A stretch of 64,000 nt of DNA from Alistipes sp. GTDB lineage: Bacteria; Bacteroidota; Bacteroidia; Bacteroidales; Rikenellaceae. Each line of letters opens with the position of its first letter. The first letter of the stretch is position 1. Under the pieces are notes generated by a model. It searched no databases, had not been told where the DNA came from, and was given only the letters and a program-made list of their open reading frames with translations. Positions 16,423 through 24,885 of the stretch are shown here, one piece after another. The position numbers and the translations under genes were made by a program. The stretch spans positions 1-64,000 of the forward strand of contig JAFZHB010000003.1 in NCBI GenBank assembly GCA_017555105.1, written 5' to 3'.

Positions 16423-17994
16423 ATGAAACAGCTCGTTTTGACCCTCGTTGCGCTCTGCGCCCTGACCACCGCATCGGCTCAATGGACGCCCGACCGTGGC
16501 GACGGTACCTATCAGAATCCGATCCTGCATGCCGACTACTCCGACCCCGATGTGATCCGCGTGGGTGAGGATTATTGGCTCGTGGCGTCGAGTTTCACGG
16601 CCATGCCGGGCATTCCGCTGCTCCACTCGCGAGACCTGGTGAATTGGACGATCGTCAACCACATCTACGACCGCCTTCCGCTCGATAAGTACAACTATCC
16701 GATGCACGGCGAGGGGTCGTGGGCACCCTCGATTCGCTACCACAAAGGGCTCTTCTATGTTTATTTCTGCACCCCCGAAGATGGTCTCTTCGTGGCGCGT
16801 GCGAAGGATCCGCTCGGTAAGTGGGAGCTGCATCAGATGCTCGAGGTGGTGAAGTGGGAGGACCCCTGCCCCTTCTGGGATGAGGATGGTAAGGCTTACC
16901 TCGTACACAGCATCCACCGTGGCGGTCCGGCGATCCTGCACCGCATGTCCGACGACGGACTGCGCCTGCTCGACAATGGCGTGGTGGTCTATCACAATGT
17001 GCAGGAGAATCCCGTGTTGGAGGGGTTGAAGATGTGTAAGCGCAACGGCTACTACTACATCTTTGCTCCGGCGGGTGGTGTCTCGACGGGGTGGCAAACC
17101 GTCCTGCGCTCGAAGGAGATCTACGGCCCTTATGAAGCGCGCCGCGTGCTGGCCGAGGGGAATGGCATCAATGGCCCGCACCAGGGCGGTCTGGTCGACA
17201 CCCCCTCGGGCGAGTGGTGGTTCATCCACTTCCAGTCGAAGGGGATCTACGGCCGCGTCTGCCACCTGCAACCGGCACGCTGGGGTGAGGATGATTGGAT
17301 CGTGATCGGCGAAGACCCTGATGGCGACGGCGTGGGTGCTCCGCTCTTAAGCTGCCGCAAACCGGATGTCGGGCGCAGCTATCCGATCCAGAACCCGCAG
17401 ACGAATGATACCTTTGCTGCGCGCCAGCTCGGGCGTCAATGGCAGTGGCAGGCACACGAGCAGCAGCGGTGGTACTCGCTTACCGCACGCCGTGGTTTCC
17501 TGCGTCTCTATGCCGAGCCTTGTCCCTCGGAGCAGGGCAACCTCTACTATGCGGGCAATCTGCTCCTGCAGAAGCTGCCGGCACCTACCTTTACTGCCAC
17601 CACGCGTGTGGAGTGCCACCTCGCGCAGCAGGGCGAACGCGCGGGCTTGGTGCTCTTCGGCAATGCCTACACCTATTTGGCGGTGGTTCGCGGTGCGGAG
17701 GGGCTCTACCTGGCGGTGGTGAGCGGCACGCAGAGCAAATATGCAGTAACCCCCAAGGAGGAGGCTGTCGTCCCCCTGACGCAAAGCAACCTCTGGCTAC
17801 GCGTTGAGTTGCACAACGACAGCACCTGCTCCTACGCATACAGCCTCGATGGTGAGCAGTTCCGCCCGATCGGAGAGCGCTACACCGTGACTCCGGGCAC
17901 TTGGGTTGGTGCTAAAGTGGGACTCTTTGCTGCGTCGCCCAATGTGGTGCGAGGTGCTGGTTTTGCCGATTTTGACACCTTTGAGATCGAATAA
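16423..17994 (+). CDS. secreted GH43 glycosidase (beta-xylosidase/arabinofuranosidase type)
   Basis: This 523-residue protein has a signal peptide (about 1-19, ASA cleavage before QWTPD) and a five-bladed GH43 propeller. The general base is the Asp of ADYSDPDVIRVG, the pKa-modulating Asp lies further along (region EDPCPFWDEDGKAYLVHS), and the acid is the Glu of LEGLKMCKRNGYYYIFAPAGG. A C-terminal concanavalin-like domain (about 340-523) completes the usual two-domain layout of GH43 xylosidases. Export suggests it trims plant arabinoxylan-type side chains in the periplasm. No SusCD pair or regulator is adjacent, so it is not in a classical PUL. Confidence 0.92.
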   Translation: MKQLVLTLVALCALTTASAQWTPDRGDGTYQNPILHADYSDPDVIRVGEDYWLVASSFTAMPGIPLLHSRDLVNWTIVNHIYDRLPLDKYNYPMHGEGSWAPSIRYHKGLFYVYFCTPEDGLFVARAKDPLGKWELHQMLEVVKWEDPCPFWDEDGKAYLVHSIHRGGPAILHRMSDDGLRLLDNGVVVYHNVQENPVLEGLKMCKRNGYYYIFAPAGGVSTGWQTVLRSKEIYGPYEARRVLAEGNGINGPHQGGLVDTPSGEWWFIHFQSKGIYGRVCHLQPARWGEDDWIVIGEDPDGDGVGAPLLSCRKPDVGRSYPIQNPQTNDTFAARQLGRQWQWQAHEQQRWYSLTARRGFLRLYAEPCPSEQGNLYYAGNLLLQKLPAPTFTATTRVECHLAQQGERAGLVLFGNAYTYLAVVRGAEGLYLAVVSGTQSKYAVTPKEEAVVPLTQSNLWLRVELHNDSTCSYAYSLDGEQFRPIGERYTVTPGTWVGAKVGLFAASPNVVRGAGFADFDTFEIE

Positions 17995-18071
17995 TTCGAG
18001 GGGAAAGCAGGTTTTTGCACTTTTTTTGCATTTTTTTCTCAAAAAAATTTGCAGGATAAAAAAAGTCGCCT

Positions 18072-18079
18072 TATCTTTG
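18072..18079 (+). promoter_or_regulatory. -7 box of the tRNA-Glu gene
   Basis: TATCTTTG, 16 nt before the tRNA 5' end. Confidence 0.65.
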
Positions 18080-18095
18080 CACTCGCAAAACCAAT

Positions 18096-18167
18096 GGTGG
18101 ATTCATCTAAGGGCTAGGATACGTGCCTCTCACGCACGACATAGGGGTTCGAATCCCCTATCCACTA
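18096..18167 (+). tRNA. tRNA-Glu (anticodon CTC)
   Basis: A 72-nt cloverleaf. The acceptor stem GGTGGAT pairs with ATCCACT (first pair G-U, as in other Bacteroidota tRNA-Glu), the discriminator is A, and CCA is not encoded. The anticodon arm is CGTGC-CTCTCAC-GCACG with CTC at positions 34-36, reading GAG. The T arm is AGGGG-TTCGAAT-CCCCT. It decodes GAG, which is very frequent in the genes around it. It stands alone, with its own promoter and terminator. Confidence 0.93.
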
Positions 18168-18170
18168 CTA

Positions 18171-18197
18171 AAGGCGCTGATTATCAGCGCCTTTTTC
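18171..18197 (+). terminator. terminator after tRNA-Glu
   Basis: AAGGCGCTGA-TTA-TCAGCGCCTT stem followed by TTTCTTT, starting 4 nt after the tRNA. Confidence 0.85.
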
Positions 18198-18396
18198 TTT
18201 TTATCACCCAAATTTTCACCCAAAAACAGGTGCAATTGGGCTTCGTGCTCAAAAAGAGAGCTAAAGAAACTGTTGAGTTGTCATTTCAGCAGTTTTTTTC
18301 TTTGTATCTATAACCCAATATTATATGCCCCCTCGCGTAGGTCTCTTTTTGACCATTAAGCCGTTCCCCGGGTTTAGAAGTGATGTTTGAGATCCC

Positions 18397-19815
18397 TTAC
18401 AGCAGCGGTGAGAAGAGGCGCATGGTCGACTCGGCCATACGACGGATGCGCGAGCGGCGGAACCACTCGCCAGCCGTAACGGTATGGCAGAGCTGCTCAT
18501 CCTGTTGGTAGAGCGCTGCCAGCTGTGCGACAAAGTCACGATCGTAGACGAAACCGTTGATTTCGAAGTTGTGCTCGAAACTGCGGAAATCGAGGTTGGC
18601 AGAGCCGACGACAGCCAGCTCGTCGTCGATGAGCATGAGCTTCGAGTGGAGGAAGCCTCCCGTGTAGAAGAGCACCTTGACCCCTGCCTTGAGCATATCG
18701 TCGAGGTAGGAGTGTACGGCCAGATCGACTAGCGGTGCGTCGGAACGGAGTGGGAGCATCAGGCGGACATCGATCCCGGCCAGTGCTGCCGTCTGTAGCG
18801 CATTGTTCAGCGGTTCGGAGGGGAGGTAGTAGGGGGTCTCGATCCAGATGCGACGCTTGGCGCGGCTGATCGCCAGGCCGGCCGCCTGTTGCAGCGTGCG
18901 CCATTGCCCCAGCGGGCCGCCCGAGAGGAGCTGTACAACATTTTGCGTGGGGCAGTTCTCAACTCGGTAGTAGCGCTCGGTGAAGCACTGCTGTTGATTC
19001 GTGGTAGCATGCCAATCGTTCAGAAAGGACATCTGCAATCCGCCTACGATGCCCCCTTCGACGCGGAAGTGGGTGTCGCGCCAAGCTCCGAGTCGATTTC
19101 CCTTGACATAGCGGTCGGCGATGTTCATCCCGCCAAAGAAGCCGATGCGGCCGTCGATGACCACCACTTTGCGGTGGTTGCGGTAGTTTACTTTGCTGGT
19201 GAAGCGCGGAAATTGTACATGGAGGAACTCGTGCACCTCGATTCCGGCCTCGATCATCGGGGCGAAGAACTCCTTGCCGAGCGAGCGAGAGCCCACGTCG
19301 TCGTAGAGCAGGCGCACCTCGATACCCGATTTCGCTTTGCGAACGAGGGCGTCGCGCAGGCGGCGACCGGTCTCATCGTTGTCGATGATGTAGTACTGCA
19401 GGTGGATGTGGTGCTCGGCCTTTTCGATCGCATCGAGCAGCGCCTCCATCTTCGATGCGCCGTCGGCGAAGATCTCAAAACGACTACCGTAGAGAGGTAT
19501 GGCGTGGCCGCTCTCGATGAGCAGTCGCTCGAGCGGACGCAGGTATTCGACTACCTCGGGGTGTTCGATTTGGTTGGTGGATGCGATGTAGGAGTCGATC
19601 TTGCGCCGCATGCGCCGCGTGATGTTGCGCCGTTTCGAGAGGTTCTGCCCGAAGAAGAAGTAGAGCAGCAACCCCAGAACGGGCGTCAGCACGAGCACAA
19701 TGAGCCACGGCATGCTCTTCAGCGGGTTGCGATTCTCGGAGATAATGACCAGAATCACCCCCACAATGGAGAGCGTGTAGCACGCCAACAACAGGTATGT
19801 GATGAACCCTGTCAT
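18397..19815 (-). CDS. cls: cardiolipin synthase
   Basis: This 472-residue phospholipase-D-superfamily membrane enzyme probably condenses two phosphatidylglycerols into cardiolipin. Two N-terminal transmembrane helices (about 4-25 and 35-55) precede two HKD motifs, HRKVVVID (in NYRNHRKVVVIDGRIGFFGG) and HSKLMLID (in FLHSKLMLIDDELAVVGSAN). Length and layout match ClsA-type synthases. It lies 13 nt downstream of the DUF4837 gene and is likely cotranscribed with it. The 229 bp between the tRNA and this gene hold the tRNA terminator and a weak second hairpin (18267-18300), otherwise nothing I recognise. Confidence 0.93.
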   Translation of the reverse strand: MTGFITYLLLACYTLSIVGVILVIISENRNPLKSMPWLIVLVLTPVLGLLLYFFFGQNLSKRRNITRRMRRKIDSYIASTNQIEHPEVVEYLRPLERLLIESGHAIPLYGSRFEIFADGASKMEALLDAIEKAEHHIHLQYYIIDNDETGRRLRDALVRKAKSGIEVRLLYDDVGSRSLGKEFFAPMIEAGIEVHEFLHVQFPRFTSKVNYRNHRKVVVIDGRIGFFGGMNIADRYVKGNRLGAWRDTHFRVEGGIVGGLQMSFLNDWHATTNQQQCFTERYYRVENCPTQNVVQLLSGGPLGQWRTLQQAAGLAISRAKRRIWIETPYYLPSEPLNNALQTAALAGIDVRLMLPLRSDAPLVDLAVHSYLDDMLKAGVKVLFYTGGFLHSKLMLIDDELAVVGSANLDFRSFEHNFEINGFVYDRDFVAQLAALYQQDEQLCHTVTAGEWFRRSRIRRMAESTMRLFSPLL

Positions 19816-19828
19816 GGCTTATGGGGTG

Positions 19829-20854
19829 TTACTCTGCGGAGTTGCCGGTGCTGTTTGTGGGAAAGCTTACCGTGTAGAGCAGGTGCTCCAAGCTGTGCAT
19901 CAGGTTGCGCTTGTGGGGCGGGAGCTTCGGGGCATAGACATAGCAGTCGATGGTGACGATGTAGCCTGTCGAGGTGTCGATGGTCGAGTAGCTGACAAAG
20001 GGACCACCCATAAAGTCGTTCTTCACATCCCAGAAACCGCGCATCTCAACCCACAGACGACCATTGAGGCGGAAGGCTCGCACCTCCGTGGGCGGGAATA
20101 CGGCCGAGTTGGTCATATACGAGCCCTTCGAGGGGCCGGGGATGCGTTTTGCGAAACGCTCGCGAGCCGCGGCCAACGCCTCTACGGTCAGCGACTTGGC
20201 CCCTTCGCTCGGATAGGAGTAGATCATCACACCCTGGCTGGCGGTCGGCAACTCGTAGCGTGTCCAAATGAAGTCGGGCTCGTTGGCTGCCAGGATGTAT
20301 CCCTTGGGGATGTGGATCTCGAAGCCGAAACGCTCTTTGACGGCCTGCTCTACATTCGGCGCACCGTAACGCTTGGCCAAATCAACGGCACGATCGCGCT
20401 CGGCCTGCTTGATGGCATAGACCAACTTATGGCCGTTCTCGCTCAGGTAGTTCACGAGCGAAGCCTCGTTCGGACCTTGGAGCGTTAACACGATCTGCGG
20501 TGCGGCGGTCACATCGTACTGTACAGCAACCGAGGCCTCTTTGAGCGAGGGATCGACAAGCACTTTGAGGATGTTGCGGTGGTCGACTACCACGCTGGTG
20601 AAGCCGTCGGGCGTCACGCGCGTCACATCGAACTCGGGCTCGACCTGCGGCAGATACTCGATGGGTGCCGTGAGCAGTGCTCGCAGCGAATCGCCGAGTG
20701 TACCCATCCAAATGGGCTGATTCGCCACGACGATCAGGTCGTAGGGGCGTCCTTGGGCCGACTTCTTGTTGGAGGAGATTGTCTGATAGGCCTGGCAACC
20801 GCTCATCGTAACAAGAGCGAGCAGGGCGAAAATAAGCGTGCGTAATCTTTTCAT
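19829..20854 (-). CDS. DUF4837 family lipoprotein
   Basis: This 341-residue predicted lipoprotein (signal peptide with lipobox MSGC, Cys20) belongs to DUF4837, a family found in Bacteroidota. Recognisable stretches are LIVVANQPIWMGTLGDSLRALL and the second half FGFEIHIPKGYILAANEPDFIW followed by RFAKRIPGPSKGSYM; the fold is unknown to me. It precedes cls by 13 nt, which suggests an envelope role, but that is inference. Its upstream region contains an exact 20-bp tandem duplication that doubles the candidate -7 box. Confidence 0.85.
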   Translation of the reverse strand: MKRLRTLIFALLALVTMSGCQAYQTISSNKKSAQGRPYDLIVVANQPIWMGTLGDSLRALLTAPIEYLPQVEPEFDVTRVTPDGFTSVVVDHRNILKVLVDPSLKEASVAVQYDVTAAPQIVLTLQGPNEASLVNYLSENGHKLVYAIKQAERDRAVDLAKRYGAPNVEQAVKERFGFEIHIPKGYILAANEPDFIWTRYELPTASQGVMIYSYPSEGAKSLTVEALAAARERFAKRIPGPSKGSYMTNSAVFPPTEVRAFRLNGRLWVEMRGFWDVKNDFMGGPFVSYSTIDTSTGYIVTIDCYVYAPKLPPHKRNLMHSLEHLLYTVSFPTNSTGNSAE

Positions 20855-20860
20855 CTCGAT

Positions 20861-20900
20861 ACCATTTTCGCAAATTTACAACCATTTTCGCAAATTTACA
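20861..20900. repeat. 20-bp tandem duplication carrying two -7 boxes
   Basis: Two exact adjacent copies of accattttcgcaaatttaca. On the minus strand each copy holds TAAATTTG, a match to the -7 consensus, directly upstream of the DUF4837 gene (ATG at 20854). Confidence 0.9.
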
Positions 20901-20965
20901 ACCGCAGAGAGCGCTCCGAAAGAGCGAAAAAAGGGGCAGAAACTACTTTTTTGTGCTAAATTTGT

Positions 20966-20973
20966 TACCTTTG
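20966..20973 (+). promoter_or_regulatory. -7 box of the polysaccharide deacetylase gene (near-leaderless)
   Basis: TACCTTTG ends 7 nt before the ATG at 20981. A second candidate, TAAATTTG, lies at 20957-20964. Confidence 0.6.
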
Positions 20974-20980
20974 TGTCGTT

Positions 20981-21589
20981 ATGCGACTCAAACCGCCCAA
21001 AATACTCCGCCGCTTGATGCCCGATCTGATCTGGGAGATCGATGATCAGGAGGGGATCTTTTTGACCTTCGACGACGGCCCTACGCCGGGCGTTACGGAG
21101 TGGGTCTTGGCGCAGTTGGAGAAGTATGAAGCCAAGGCAACCTTCTTCGTGCTGGGTAAAAATGTGGAGATGTACCCCGATCTCTATCAGCGCATTATCG
21201 ATGCGGGGCATAAGATCGGAAACCACACCTACTCCCACCAGAAGGGGTGGAAGATGTCGCTCGAACGCTACACGGAGGATATCGATTTTGCCAACGATAT
21301 GGTGCATAGCGATCTGTTTCGTCCGCCCTATGCGCAGATCACGCCGGCGCAGGCGCGCTTCTTGGGGCAGCGCTATAAGTTGGTGATGTGGGATGTTGTT
21401 TCGCGCGACTACAACCGAGCGCTCTCGCCACGCACCTGCTTGCGCAATGTCACGAAATACCTCGATCCAGGTACGATCATCGTTTTCCACGACAGCGAAA
21501 AGGCCTTCCGTAACCTTCGCTACGCCCTGCCGCGCACGCTCGAGGCGATTCGAGAGAAGGGTTTGAAGTGTAAAGCGATTGAGTTATAG
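20981..21589 (+). CDS. polysaccharide deacetylase (NodB domain, CE4)
   Basis: This 202-residue protein is almost entirely a NodB homology domain, a metal-dependent deacetylase acting on N-acetylated glycans such as peptidoglycan or chitooligomers. Motif 1 is TFDDGPT (base Asp and metal Asp), motif 2 is HTYSH (metal histidines), motif 3 RPPYAQ and motif 4 region WDVVSRDYN; IIVFHDSEK carries the late His. No signal peptide is visible, so it may act in the cytoplasm or be anchored otherwise. It is divergent from DUF4837. Confidence 0.9.
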   Translation: MRLKPPKILRRLMPDLIWEIDDQEGIFLTFDDGPTPGVTEWVLAQLEKYEAKATFFVLGKNVEMYPDLYQRIIDAGHKIGNHTYSHQKGWKMSLERYTEDIDFANDMVHSDLFRPPYAQITPAQARFLGQRYKLVMWDVVSRDYNRALSPRTCLRNVTKYLDPGTIIVFHDSEKAFRNLRYALPRTLEAIREKGLKCKAIEL

Positions 21590-21608
21590 CGTTTTTTTTC
21601 GAAAAAAC

Positions 21609-21639
21609 TTTGTTTTGCCACGACGATGTCGTATCTTTG
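21609..21639 (+). promoter_or_regulatory. promoter of efp
   Basis: TTTG at 21609-21612, 19 bp, TATCTTTG at 21632-21639; the ATG is at 21675 (about 30-nt leader). Confidence 0.75.
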
Positions 21640-21674
21640 TCGCCGCGAAAATTAATTAATAAACAGATAAAACT

Positions 21675-22247
21675 ATGCAGATTACAGCAGCTGATATCAA
21701 AATCGGTATGTGCATCGAGATGGACGGCAAGACCTTCCTTGTAGTCGATTTCCAGCACTGCAAGCCGGGCAAGGGTCCCGCTTTCGTTCGTTCGAAGCTC
21801 AAGAATTTGGAGAACGGTCGCGTTCTCGAGAACACCTTCTCGTCGGTAGGTATCAAGATCGAGCAGGTACGCGTTGAGCGTCGCCCCTACCAGTTCACCT
21901 ACGAGGATGACCTGGGCGCACACTTCATGCACACGGAGACCTTCGAGGAGATCAACATCGAGAAGTCGCTCATCAACAACTACGACCTGATGGCTGACGG
22001 CCAGATCGTTGAGGTGATGTTCCACACCGAGAAGGAGATGGTTCTCTCGGCCGAGCTTCCCCCGATCGTTGATATGGAGGTTACCTACACCGAGCCGGGT
22101 ATCAAGGGTGATACGGCTTCGACCAACTCGCTCAAGCCCGCTACGGTTAACACGGGCGCAACGATCAAGGTTCCCCTGTTCATCAACACGGGCGACAAGA
22201 TCCGCGTAGACACGCGTACGCGCGAGTATTACGAGCGCATTAAGTAA
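21675..22247 (+). CDS. efp: elongation factor P
   Basis: EF-P relieves ribosome stalling at polyproline. The 190-residue protein has the three-domain layout: KOW-like N domain with the modifiable lysine in HCKPGKGPAF, then two OB folds, ending in the conserved FINTGDKIRVDTRTREYYERIK region (RVDTRTREY). No modification gene (epmA or earP) is seen nearby. It stands alone between its own promoter and a strong bidirectional terminator. Confidence 0.97.
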   Translation: MQITAADIKIGMCIEMDGKTFLVVDFQHCKPGKGPAFVRSKLKNLENGRVLENTFSSVGIKIEQVRVERRPYQFTYEDDLGAHFMHTETFEEINIEKSLINNYDLMADGQIVEVMFHTEKEMVLSAELPPIVDMEVTYTEPGIKGDTASTNSLKPATVNTGATIKVPLFINTGDKIRVDTRTREYYERIK

Positions 22248-22270
22248 GATCGGTTCTCCGATTATAAACA

Positions 22271-22306
22271 AAAAGAGGCTACCTAATCGGGTGGCCTCTT
22301 TTGTTG
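22271..22306. terminator. bidirectional terminator, efp / YfhO gene
   Basis: A 13-bp stem AAAAGAGGCTACC / GGTGGCCTCTTTT with loop TAATCG; A-run and T-run flanks serve both convergent genes. Confidence 0.85.
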
Positions 22307-22323
22307 TGTGGTGCAGGGATCGG

Positions 22324-24801
22324 TTACGCCTTGCGCGGCTTCAGCGTGGCTACAACGGCTGCCAGAGCAGCCAGCAGCACGAGGAGCGAGGCGACGAGCG
22401 TGATGCCGCTCACCAAGCCCCACTTCGGGGCACGGAAGCGCCATTCGATCGTATGCTCACCGGCCGGAAGCTCCATACCGCGCAATACATAGTCTGCGCG
22501 GAAGTAGGGGTGCTCCTCGCCGTCGATGTAGGCGCGCCAACCCTTGTCGTAGAAGATCTCCGAGAAGATGGCAATCGCGGGCTCGGAGAGCGAGGCGCTG
22601 TAACGCAGGTAGTTCGGACGATACTCCTCGAGCGTGATGTGGCTCTCCTCGAGCGTGGGGTAGATGGCGTTGATCTGCTCCAGGTCGCGCTCGGCAACAA
22701 CGGCCGTCGTGCGCAGGTCTACCTCGCCAAGCAGTGCCAACTCCTCGGAGGCCGAGCTGCCATAGACTACCCCCTCGACCAACCACGCCGCGCCATACTC
22801 TGTGCCACGGCGTACGGCCATGGGGCGGTGCTGGGCGTCGGGGCGGATCAAATAGCGCGTGTTGAGCATATCGAGCACCTGCTCGTTCTCGCTGTTGAGG
22901 TAGCGGTCGATCAGGTCCTGGTAGCGAGCCAGCTTCGCACCGTGGTAGCCACCCACCGAGCGGTGGAAGTAGGAGGTCTTGGCGTCGTTGAAGGGGCTGA
23001 CGGTGAGGTTTAGCACACGATAGCCCGGATCCTTATCCTGCAGGATCTCCTTGTCTGCAGCCGTAGCGGTGATGCGGCGGCGCGACGGAGCTACGAAATC
23101 ATCGTGTGAGAGGAAGCGCAGATCTACCGGTACGAGGTCGAGCAGCATCACGGCAGCAAGCGCCGTGGCCAAAGCGATCTTGCCCATCTTGCGGAGAACA
23201 AAGAGCGTGACGGCAGCGGCCGCCAGGAGAATCATCAGCAGCGAGCGCCAGGCGTCGGCCTGCATCATCTCGATGCGCTCGGCCACCATAGCCGAGGCGA
23301 TCATCTCGCCCCACTCGAGATCCAGGCCGCGGTCAATGTAGGCCTGCATCTGGTTTGCTGCCAGCACATCGTGCATATAGCCGGTCATCAACTCCACGGC
23401 CTCCGTGTGACCGAACGAGAAGAGTGCCCCTCCGGCTACGGCCATCAGGAGGCAGAGACCGCCGGTGATGCCGGCCGCCCAGCCGATGTGGCGGAGTTGC
23501 TGACGCTGCGACAGCGTCGTGCGAAGCAGCTCCTTGAGGGCAAGTGCACCGAGGAAGGGAACAGCCCACTGCACGACCACGAGGGTCATTGATACGGTGC
23601 GGAATTTGTTGTATCCGGGCAGGAAACGGAAGCAGAATTCGGTGAAGCCCATGAAGTTGCGACCCCAAGCCAGCAGGAGCATCACCACCATCACGGCGGC
23701 GATCCACCAGCGGTTGCGGCCGCGCGTGAGCAGCAATCCGAGTAGTGCGAGGAAGATCGCTGCAGCACCCAGGTAGGTTGGGCCGGCCGTGTAGGGCTGT
23801 CCGCCCCAATAGGTCGGCAGCTGCTCGGCCAATCCGTTCAGGCCGATCTCGTTCACCGTGGCGGCTACCTGTCCGTCGCGGGCAAAGGTCGAGGCCGATT
23901 CGCGGCCGGCGAAGTCGGGAATCAGCAGGTTCCAGCTCTCGGCACGGCCATAGCTCCAGGCCGTGGCATACTCCAGATCCAAACCGCTGTTGGTCGCTGT
24001 TGCAGCCTCCTGCGTGAGCTCCGATCCGCCACGAATCGTATCTTTGGTGTGCTGCATGGTGTACCAGAGTGGCGCAAAGTTTGAGAGCACGGCCAGCATA
24101 CCCGCTGCCACCAAAACCAGGGTGCGCCGAGCAAACCCGCCGAGTCGCTTCTCGCGGAGCGAACGGATACCCTCGCTAAGCCAGAAGGCGGCCATCGCCA
24201 TTAGGAAGTAGTAGGTGATCTGCGGGTGGTTGGCTCCGATCTCCAACGAGGTGAAGAGCGCCGTGAGTGCACCTCCCTGCCACCAACTACCTCGTAGCGT
24301 GAGAAAGGCTCCACCCATCATGAGTGGGGCCCACACCATGGCCCACATCTTGGTGACATGGCCCGCACCGATGATTAGCAGGAAGTAGGTCGAAAGACCG
24401 TAGGCGAGTGCCGGAGCCAATGCCAGATAGCCCTCTACGCGGCAGATGCGCAACATGAGCCACATCGAGAGCATGGCGAAGAAGAGGAAGGCGAGCGGCG
24501 TGTCGAGCAGGTTCTTGATGCGCCCTATGCTCTGCACGACGAGTTGCGTGGGGTAGCTCACATCGATCAGGTAGGCCGGCATACCGCCAAACATCGCGCC
24601 TGTCCATTGCGGGTCTTCTCCCGTTGCGGCACGCATCTGTTTGATTTCGCGCGCCATGCCGTCATACTGCACGGTGTCGTGTTGCGAGAGGCAGTCGCCT
24701 CCGAGCTGCGGTGCAAAGTAGAGCGCGCTGACCACCAGGAACAGCACGATGGCAACCACGGTGGGGAGCGAACGGGTAAAGATTTTATTCAGTTTTTCCA
24801 T
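22324..24801 (-). CDS. YfhO family polytopic membrane protein
   Basis: This 825-residue integral membrane protein has about 12-14 predicted helices and a soluble C-terminal part before the last helix (VSGITLVASLLVLLAALAAV). It matches the YfhO family (PF09586), whose GT-C-like fold and involvement in glycosylation of teichoic acids or surface glycans are known in Firmicutes. The extracellular loop after helix 1 contains YFAPQLGGDCLSQHD, like the acidic first loop of GT-C enzymes. The Bacteroidota role is unknown. The promoter candidate at 24819-24836 shares 18 nt with that of cvpA. Confidence 0.88.
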   Translation of the reverse strand: MEKLNKIFTRSLPTVVAIVLFLVVSALYFAPQLGGDCLSQHDTVQYDGMAREIKQMRAATGEDPQWTGAMFGGMPAYLIDVSYPTQLVVQSIGRIKNLLDTPLAFLFFAMLSMWLMLRICRVEGYLALAPALAYGLSTYFLLIIGAGHVTKMWAMVWAPLMMGGAFLTLRGSWWQGGALTALFTSLEIGANHPQITYYFLMAMAAFWLSEGIRSLREKRLGGFARRTLVLVAAGMLAVLSNFAPLWYTMQHTKDTIRGGSELTQEAATATNSGLDLEYATAWSYGRAESWNLLIPDFAGRESASTFARDGQVAATVNEIGLNGLAEQLPTYWGGQPYTAGPTYLGAAAIFLALLGLLLTRGRNRWWIAAVMVVMLLLAWGRNFMGFTEFCFRFLPGYNKFRTVSMTLVVVQWAVPFLGALALKELLRTTLSQRQQLRHIGWAAGITGGLCLLMAVAGGALFSFGHTEAVELMTGYMHDVLAANQMQAYIDRGLDLEWGEMIASAMVAERIEMMQADAWRSLLMILLAAAAVTLFVLRKMGKIALATALAAVMLLDLVPVDLRFLSHDDFVAPSRRRITATAADKEILQDKDPGYRVLNLTVSPFNDAKTSYFHRSVGGYHGAKLARYQDLIDRYLNSENEQVLDMLNTRYLIRPDAQHRPMAVRRGTEYGAAWLVEGVVYGSSASEELALLGEVDLRTTAVVAERDLEQINAIYPTLEESHITLEEYRPNYLRYSASLSEPAIAIFSEIFYDKGWRAYIDGEEHPYFRADYVLRGMELPAGEHTIEWRFRAPKWGLVSGITLVASLLVLLAALAAVVATLKPRKA

Positions 24802-24818
24802 TTTCTTGTGTTATAACG

Positions 24819-24836
24819 GGGTAAAGATACGAAAAA
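24819..24836 (-). promoter_or_regulatory. candidate promoter of the YfhO gene
   Basis: Minus strand TTTTTCGTATCTTTACCC with the variant -7 TATCTTTA; identical to 4180-4197. Confidence 0.45.
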
Positions 24837-24870
24837 AACGCTAGACGGCACTGCAAGTCTAAGATTTTGC

Positions 24871-24878
24871 TATCTTTG
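24871..24878 (+). promoter_or_regulatory. -7 box of the polyprenyl synthase gene (near-leaderless)
   Basis: TATCTTTG ends 7 nt before the ATG at 24886 (19 nt before an alternative ATG at 24898). Confidence 0.65.
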
Positions 24879-24885
24879 CGGTGTA

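Noticed and set aside
15538-17271. surE frame extended upstream to 577 codons
   Set aside because: The extension is antisense to GH43; the surE promoter at 16329-16336 and the conserved NDDG near the chosen ATG fix the start at 16308.
18168-18396. tRNA-adjacent integration (att) site or integrated element
   Set aside because: No second copy of the tRNA 3' end, no integrase of phage type and no cargo genes nearby; the neighbouring genes are housekeeping.
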